Below are positions 51,855 to 55,538 of a stretch of 55,538 bases of DNA, in pieces; position 1 is the first letter of the stretch; each line of letters opens with the position of its first letter. Below the pieces are notes generated by a model. That model searched no databases, was not told where the DNA came from, and was given only the letters and a program-made list of their open reading frames with translations. This DNA is from Nocardia carnea (GTDB taxonomy: Bacteria > Actinomycetota > Actinomycetes > Mycobacteriales > Mycobacteriaceae). Location: NCBI RefSeq assembly GCF_029869215.1, contig NZ_JARWPM010000399.1, positions 1-55,538 of the forward strand. Reading direction: 5' to 3'. Made by a program: the position numbers and the translations under genes.

Positions 51855-52386
51855 CGCGCTGGTAGCCGGTTGATGCCAGTTCGATTCGCGCGGCGAGCTC
51901 GGCGCAGTCGACCGGTTGCGTGGTGTCGACGAAAACGGTGGGCGCGAGCCCGAGCGGTTCGGCTTGTTCGGCCCACGTCTCCCAGTGGTCGGCGAGGCGT
52001 TGCCGGTCTCGATAGAGATCCGAACGGCGCCTCGTCATGTATCGCTGCCTCGCCGTATCCGCCGGCACCCGACACCAGACCTCGACCACCCGGTCGGCCC
52101 GGACCGTTTCGATGCCGGCCGCCGCATATCGCAAGTCGCGAGGCTTGAACCACCATGAGTCGATGACCACGGATTGCGGCACCGCCCGAGCCAGCGCCCA
52201 GACCGTATCCATCGCAACACCCCCGAGTTCGGCGCCAACCTCCCGGTCATACACATAGGCTGCCAGCGCTTCCTTCACAGCGTCCTTCGAGAGGAACTGC
52301 GCGTTCAGTGTCGCGGCCAGCGCCCGACCCAATGTGGACTTGCCGGAGCCCGGGAGTCCGTTGATCAGGACCAGGAGTTTGTCCAC
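51808..52386 (-). CDS. AAA/zeta-toxin-like P-loop kinase
   Basis: A 192-residue protein with Walker A GLPGSGKST at 10-18. SKDAVKEALAAYVYD near 33 follows the switch region, VVIDSWWFKPRDLRYA near 72 is Walker-B like, and RQRYMTRRRSDLYRD near 113 holds the lid arginines. This fits small gluconate/shikimate-kinase-like or zeta-type P-loop kinases; the substrate is unknown. GTG 52386 is the likely start. It lies inside the interval bounded by the two att-like repeats. Confidence 0.7.
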   Translation of the reverse strand: MDKLLVLINGLPGSGKSTLGRALAATLNAQFLSKDAVKEALAAYVYDREVGAELGGVAMDTVWALARAVPQSVVIDSWWFKPRDLRYAAAGIETVRADRVVEVWCRVPADTARQRYMTRRRSDLYRDRQRLADHWETWAEQAEPLGLAPTVFVDTTQPVDCAELAARIELASTGYQRATPGYPTPEACCRRR

Positions 52387-52421
52387 CGGGCCATCTTGGC
52401 GGACCGCAGACTCAGTCGAGG

Positions 52422-52473
52422 TTTCCGCTGGTAGATTGCTGTTTGTGGGGCGGGTGGGGCTCGAACCCACGAC
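52422..52473. repeat. att-like direct repeat, right copy (overlaps tRNA-Met 3' end)
   Basis: Its first 24 bases lie just beyond the tRNA 3' end and the rest covers the acceptor and T arm. It is the usual position for a tRNA-borne integration site. The partner copy is 871 bases away. Confidence 0.7.
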
Positions 52474-52519
52474 CAATGGATTATGAGTCCACGGCTCTAA
52501 CCGACTGAGCTACCGCCCC
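52446..52519 (-). tRNA. tRNA-Met (anticodon CAT)
   Basis: A 74-base cloverleaf: acceptor GGGGCGG/CCGCCCC, D-arm GCTC...GAGC, anticodon loop CTCATAA with anticodon CAT, T-arm GTGGG-TTCGAGC-CCCAC, discriminator A, no encoded CCA. A CAT anticodon could also be a lysidine-modified Ile tRNA or initiator. The lack of the initiator's three G-C anticodon-stem pairs argues for the elongator. Confidence 0.9.
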
Positions 52520-52662
52520 TCGTTGCGGCCAGGGGCCGCAGGGGTGGGTTGGTTCCCGGTGTGCTGAGCGGGGTGCCAATCAGGGCGGGTGCGGTACGCG
52601 GCGGACTGCCGGCGGCAGGCTGGGTCGTTAGGGTGGGGGCGTTGCCTACAGAGGAGGGGTTT

Positions 52663-53112
52663 GTGGCCGGGTTGTTCGTGCGGGCGTTGCAGGCGCATCA
52701 GTGGGTGTACGAGAACAGCGGTGGGCTGGTGGGGCATCGGCTGCTGTTCGGGAATCCGACGCTGCTGTTGCGGACCGTGGGCCGTAAGACCGGGCTGCCG
52801 CGGACTTCGGCGCTGACCTATGCGAAGGATGGGGCGGATTTTCTGGTGACCGCGTCGAACGGTGGGTCGCCGCGGCCGCCGGGCTGGCTGGCGAATCTGA
52901 AGGCGCGGCCCGAGTGTGAGATCCAAGTCGGGCGGCGCGCGATTCCGGTGGTGGCCCGGGCGACTCTGCCCGATGATCCGGAATACACGCGCCGCTGGGG
53001 GTTGGTGGACGCGGTGAACAAGGGCCGGTACAGCGAATACCAGAAGAAGACCCGGCGCCCGATTGCGGTGGTGGTGCTGTCGCCCGCGCGGGGAACGAAT
53101 CAGTCGGAATAG
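52663..53112 (+). CDS. nitroreductase/deazaflavin (Ddn-like) family protein
   Basis: A 149-residue split-barrel protein: LRTVGRKTGLPRTSALTYAK near 36, then FLVTASNGGSPRPPGWLANL near 62, and a WGLVDAVNKGRYSEYQKKT helix near 115. These are typical of the F420-dependent family. GTG 52663 is chosen because GAGGAGG lies 6 bases upstream; TTG 52642 would add 7 residues. It starts 143 bases from the tRNA. Its last 13 bases overlap a possible tiny membrane-protein gene on the other strand. Confidence 0.85.
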   Translation: MAGLFVRALQAHQWVYENSGGLVGHRLLFGNPTLLLRTVGRKTGLPRTSALTYAKDGADFLVTASNGGSPRPPGWLANLKARPECEIQVGRRAIPVVARATLPDDPEYTRRWGLVDAVNKGRYSEYQKKTRRPIAVVVLSPARGTNQSE

Positions 53113-53243
53113 CTTTCCGAGCCGACCCGCGCCCGAGTTCTGCGCGATACGAGGTCCTCCGGCGGCCGGCTGGCGAGATGGACGACGGAGGCAACGAGAA
53201 TCAGGATTGCGAGTACTACCAATGCGGTAACCACGGCACGCAC
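53100..53243 (-). CDS. possible 47-aa single-pass membrane peptide
   Basis: GTG 53243 opens a 47-codon frame. It has one strong membrane helix (TALVVLAILILVASVVHLAS) followed by a polar, Arg-rich tail ending ESYSD. Strong hydrophobic clustering makes chance less likely, but there is no clear ribosome site and it overlaps the end of the Ddn-like gene. Confidence 0.4.
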   Translation of the reverse strand: MRAVVTALVVLAILILVASVVHLASRPPEDLVSRRTRARVGSESYSD

Positions 53244-53659
53244 AGTAACGGGGCGCGGGGGGCGCTGCACCCGGGAACGGTCTATGCCCGTTCATGAATC
53301 ACGTTGCTTTGGAGGCAAATTCGGAAGTAACCTAATATTCTTCGCACATGGGACACATACGCCGAATTATTTGAGACACAGGCGGCGGCCCGCGAACAAT
53401 CTGTGGAAACGCGGGGTTCCAACGTATATCAAATTGATATAATTCAGGCGCGCCGCGCCGACCGGGAATCGAATAGCCAAGCGCTACAACAGGTTCACTA
53501 CCCACGAGCGCGGATCGAAGAATCCGGCGGTATTCCCGAGCGCGTCATACCGAATGATACACGCAACTTCCGGTTACAGCCATTTCGCCGGCGAGCGGAA
53601 CCCCCTGCGGGAGGGTCGATCCCCGGCCTCGGGTAGCGAATCGGTCGCCGGCAGCCCGG
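53244..53659. other. 416-base gene-poor AT-rich region with a palindrome
   Basis: No supported gene. It is markedly lower in GC than its flanks between about 53290 and 53450, with a 17-base palindrome at 53425. A 77-codon frame (53403-53636) has atypical codon use and I do not call it. The region may hold promoters or be acquired DNA. Confidence 0.5.
53425..53441. promoter_or_regulatory. AT-rich palindrome
   Basis: TATATCA-AAT-TGATATA: perfect 7-bp arms with a 3-base spacer. Entirely A/T apart from one C and one G, which is unusual in this genome. Confidence 0.45.
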
Positions 53660-53977
53660 TCAGCTTCCGCCACCGCCGCCACCGCCGCCACAGCCTCCCC
53701 CACCACCACCGCCGCCACCACCGCCGCCACCACCGCCGCAGCTGCTCCCGCCACCGCCGCAGCTACTTCCGCCGCCGCTCGATCCGCTGTCCCCCGAACT
53801 CCAACCGCCGGAACCACTGTCGTAGGTCCAGGCGCCCGGGTAGGTTCCGCCTCCGGCACCCCGCCCCCTGCGCCCCGGGGACCCCGCCTTGCTGATCAGG
53901 AGGACGATTCCCACGATCACTCCCGCGCAGAGCAGGCCGATCATCATGAGGACGAAGAACCCCAGAAACATGTCCAT
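53660..53977 (-). CDS. small membrane protein with Gly/Ser/Cys-rich tail
   Basis: A 105-residue protein. The N-terminal helix FLGFFVLMMIGLLCAGVIVG spans the membrane. A basic stop (SPGRRGRGAGG) follows, then Ser/Gly repeats with SSCGGGG units and a C-terminal glycine run. Such Gly/Cys tails occur on actinobacterial TIGR04222-type membrane proteins, but the main domain of that family is missing here. ATG 53977 is preferred. It is divergent from the GRDP-like gene at 54082. Confidence 0.6.
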   Translation of the reverse strand: MDMFLGFFVLMMIGLLCAGVIVGIVLLISKAGSPGRRGRGAGGGTYPGAWTYDSGSGGWSSGDSGSSGGGSSCGGGGSSCGGGGGGGGGGGGGGGCGGGGGGGGS

Positions 53978-54081
53978 GACTCCACGGTAGCGACGAGCAG
54001 TGCGGTGGCACATCGGATTTCACGGGCCGAGGCGGAGGGAGCACACACCTCCGATACCACAGCCGGGCAGCCTGGTGTCCG

Positions 54082-54609
54082 GTGCAACCGGATAATGGCG
54101 GTGTGTTTGCCTTCGCCCGGACCCGGCGCCGCCGTATCGACCCCGCCGCAGTGGAGCAGGCCGTTCGTGAACTCGAACTACCCGAGGCCGTGTACAAGAC
54201 CTGCCCCTGGGAACCGCGCGACCTCGTCGCCACCGGATTGCGGCAGTGGTTGCGCTGCTGCGGGCCGGCGCTGGCCGACGATCAGGTGATCGGCATGCCG
54301 TCGCGGGCGGTGGACGAGGCGTGGCACGGGTTCATCCTGTGCACACGACGCTATGCCGATTTCTGTGATCGGGCCTACGGGCGGTTCCTGCACCACCATC
54401 CGGACGGGGCGGGCCCCGCCGGCACCGGCGATATGGCGGGGCAGCTGGGACGGACCGTTGTGGCCTGGTCGCTGGTCGCCCAGCCCGGCGAGGAGTGCGT
54501 ACTGTGGGACCTGGATTCCCGGCTCGGGTTACCGGATCCCTGGGGTATCCCGGCGGCACGTGTCGCGGAGATCGAGGCCACACTGCGAGAACGCGCCCAC
54601 CGGTATTGA
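54082..54609 (+). CDS. glycine-rich-domain-protein-like (GRDP/DUF1399-type) protein
   Basis: A 175-residue protein (or 168 from GTG 54103). Blocks: LPEAVYKTCPWEPRDLVATG near 36, PSRAVDEAWHGFILCTRRYA near 73, and DFCDRAYGRFLHHHP. The AWH...Y..FC pattern marks the family, which in other actinobacteria sits next to Gly/Cys-tailed membrane proteins, as here. Function unknown; no signal or membrane helix. The start is uncertain because both candidates are GTG and neither has a strong ribosome site. Confidence 0.7.
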   Translation: MQPDNGGVFAFARTRRRRIDPAAVEQAVRELELPEAVYKTCPWEPRDLVATGLRQWLRCCGPALADDQVIGMPSRAVDEAWHGFILCTRRYADFCDRAYGRFLHHHPDGAGPAGTGDMAGQLGRTVVAWSLVAQPGEECVLWDLDSRLGLPDPWGIPAARVAEIEATLRERAHRY

Positions 54610-54690
54610 CCGGCTACCATTCCGCTAAATACGCCCGAAACGGGCAATCCGGAAACCGGCCGCGTATTCTTCTGCGGTATCTTCGGCGGG

Positions 54691-55413
54691 GTGAGTTACT
54701 CAGCCGCCGCAGCGGTCACCACCGAACTTGCCCTGATGCCGGGATTCCTCGACCCGGTCAATCTGCTCAATTCGTTCGGCACCTGGGTGTTGCTGGGCCT
54801 ACTCCTCGTGGTGTTCATCGAATCGGGCCTGCTGTTCCCCCTACTGCCCGGTGATTCACTGCTGTTCACCGCGGGGCTCATCGCCGCGTCCAAGTCGACC
54901 GAAATCGAACCCTTCGCGCCCATCGGGGTACTCCTCGTCTTGATTCCGATCGCGGCGATCGCCGGCGACCAGGTCGGATATCTGATCGGGTCACGAGGTG
55001 GAACAGCGTTGTTCAAGAGCAACGACGCGAAGATCCTCAAGAAGTCCTATATCGACGAATCGCACGCATTCTTCGAGAAGCACGGGCCGGTCACCATCGT
55101 GCTGGCGCGGTTCGTGCCCATCGTCCGCACCTATGCACCGCTGGTGGCGGGCGCGGCGAAGATGAAGTATTCGGTGTTCCTCACCTACAACGTGCTCGGC
55201 GGCGTGCTGTGGGGCGCCGGGGTCACGATGCTGGGTTATCTGCTCGGGCAGATCGAGTTCGTGCGCGACAATATCGACTACATCTTCCTGCTGATCGTGG
55301 CGGTTTCGGTGCTGCCGATCGTGTGGGAGGTGTTCAAGCGTTACCGCTCGGGACGCGCGGGCAGTTCCGCACCGAAGGACAGCGAAGAACCGGTAGACCA
55401 CCCCGCCGCCTGA
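54691..55413 (+). CDS. DedA family membrane protein
   Basis: A 240-residue SNARE-associated/DedA protein with 5-6 helices. Signature blocks: FIESGLLFPLLPGDSLLFTA near 48-67, GDQVGYLIGSRGGTALF near 93 and HAFFEKHGPVTIVLARFVPI near 125, whose Arg is the conserved one. Known: DedA proteins flip or support lipid carriers such as undecaprenyl phosphate and maintain membrane homeostasis. GTG 54691 is used; ATG 54736 is a shorter alternative. The C-terminal tail is charged. Confidence 0.9.
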   Translation: MSYSAAAAVTTELALMPGFLDPVNLLNSFGTWVLLGLLLVVFIESGLLFPLLPGDSLLFTAGLIAASKSTEIEPFAPIGVLLVLIPIAAIAGDQVGYLIGSRGGTALFKSNDAKILKKSYIDESHAFFEKHGPVTIVLARFVPIVRTYAPLVAGAAKMKYSVFLTYNVLGGVLWGAGVTMLGYLLGQIEFVRDNIDYIFLLIVAVSVLPIVWEVFKRYRSGRAGSSAPKDSEEPVDHPAA

Positions 55414-55435
55414 TACAGGCGGCATACCACGACGC

Positions 55436-55538
55436 GGGGGGGGGGGGGGGGGGGGGGGGGCCGGGGCGGGGGAGGGGGAGGAGGGGGGGCCCCGCCCCCG
55501 CGCCCCCCGGGGGGGGGGGGGGCGGGCGCCGGCGGCGG
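55436..55538. repeat. G/C homopolymer-rich window end
   Basis: Long G runs and mixed G/C low complexity start 23 bases after the DedA stop. The sequence resembles the other end of the window and is probably an artefact. Confidence 0.6.

Noticed and set aside
53403..53636. 77-residue frame in the AT-rich region
   Set aside because: Codon use unlike real genes here, no domain and no ribosome site.

Overview
The window is high-GC DNA from a mycolic-acid actinomycete, most likely a Nocardia. Two tandem MspA-type porins (the arrangement of Nocardia farcinica NfpA/NfpB), IdeR/DtxR-type iron boxes, a mycobacterial-style LexA box and several F420/mycothiol-linked enzyme families support this. Species cannot be read from the sequence. 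Both ends (about 1-90 and 55436-55538) are C/G homopolymer tracts that look like assembly artefacts.

Layout. 1-6.4 kb: small hypothetical genes, a TerD-DUF2510-HNH fusion, a Tat/lipoprotein DUF1254-type protein, a divergent pair of paralogous two-helix membrane proteins, and a small orphan gene behind a LexA-like box. 6.4-9.8 kb: a BCCT osmolyte transporter divergent from a MarR regulator, then an acyl-CoA thioesterase-like protein. 9.9-15.8 kb: a TetR regulator, a perfect 12-bp-arm operator, and an operon of an SSS transporter, two DUF1989 proteins and an AHS2-AHS1 carboxyltransferase. This operon looks like a guanidine/urea carboxylation pathway without its biotin carboxylase and biotin carrier parts.

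15.8-34.7 kb is a complete catecholate siderophore locus: isochorismate synthase, isochorismatase, DHB dehydrogenase, DHB-AMP ligase, a free aryl carrier protein, a dimodular NRPS with thioesterase, an EntS-like exporter, a siderophore-binding lipoprotein, two FecCD permeases, a FecE ATPase and a siderophore-interacting ferric reductase. Two strong iron boxes and two half boxes sit at its promoters. By eye the NRPS pockets read as Arg-like then Gly-like, closer to a heterobactin-type core than to bacillibactin or griseobactin. Two MspA porins follow and end in a strong terminator.

36.4-48.6 kb is metabolic and regulatory: YaeQ, a PfkB kinase, a nucleoside-kinase-like P-loop protein, MerR, a mycothiol-dependent isomerase-like enzyme, a binding-protein-like protein with no signal peptide, TetR/SDR, two LLM flavin oxidoreductases, a decayed MerR gene that kept its operator, Ddn-like and PPOX proteins, and a GNAT acetyltransferase. 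48.6-55.4 kb is accessory: a frameshifted XRE regulator, small hypotheticals, a tRNA-Met with a degenerate att-like duplication enclosing two genes, a Gly/Cys-tailed membrane protein beside a GRDP-like protein, and a DedA protein.

The largest coherent system is DHB siderophore synthesis, export, uptake and iron release under one iron regulator. The less-described items are the TerD-HNH fusion, the carboxylase lacking its biotin parts, the LexA-box orphan and the NRPS architecture.
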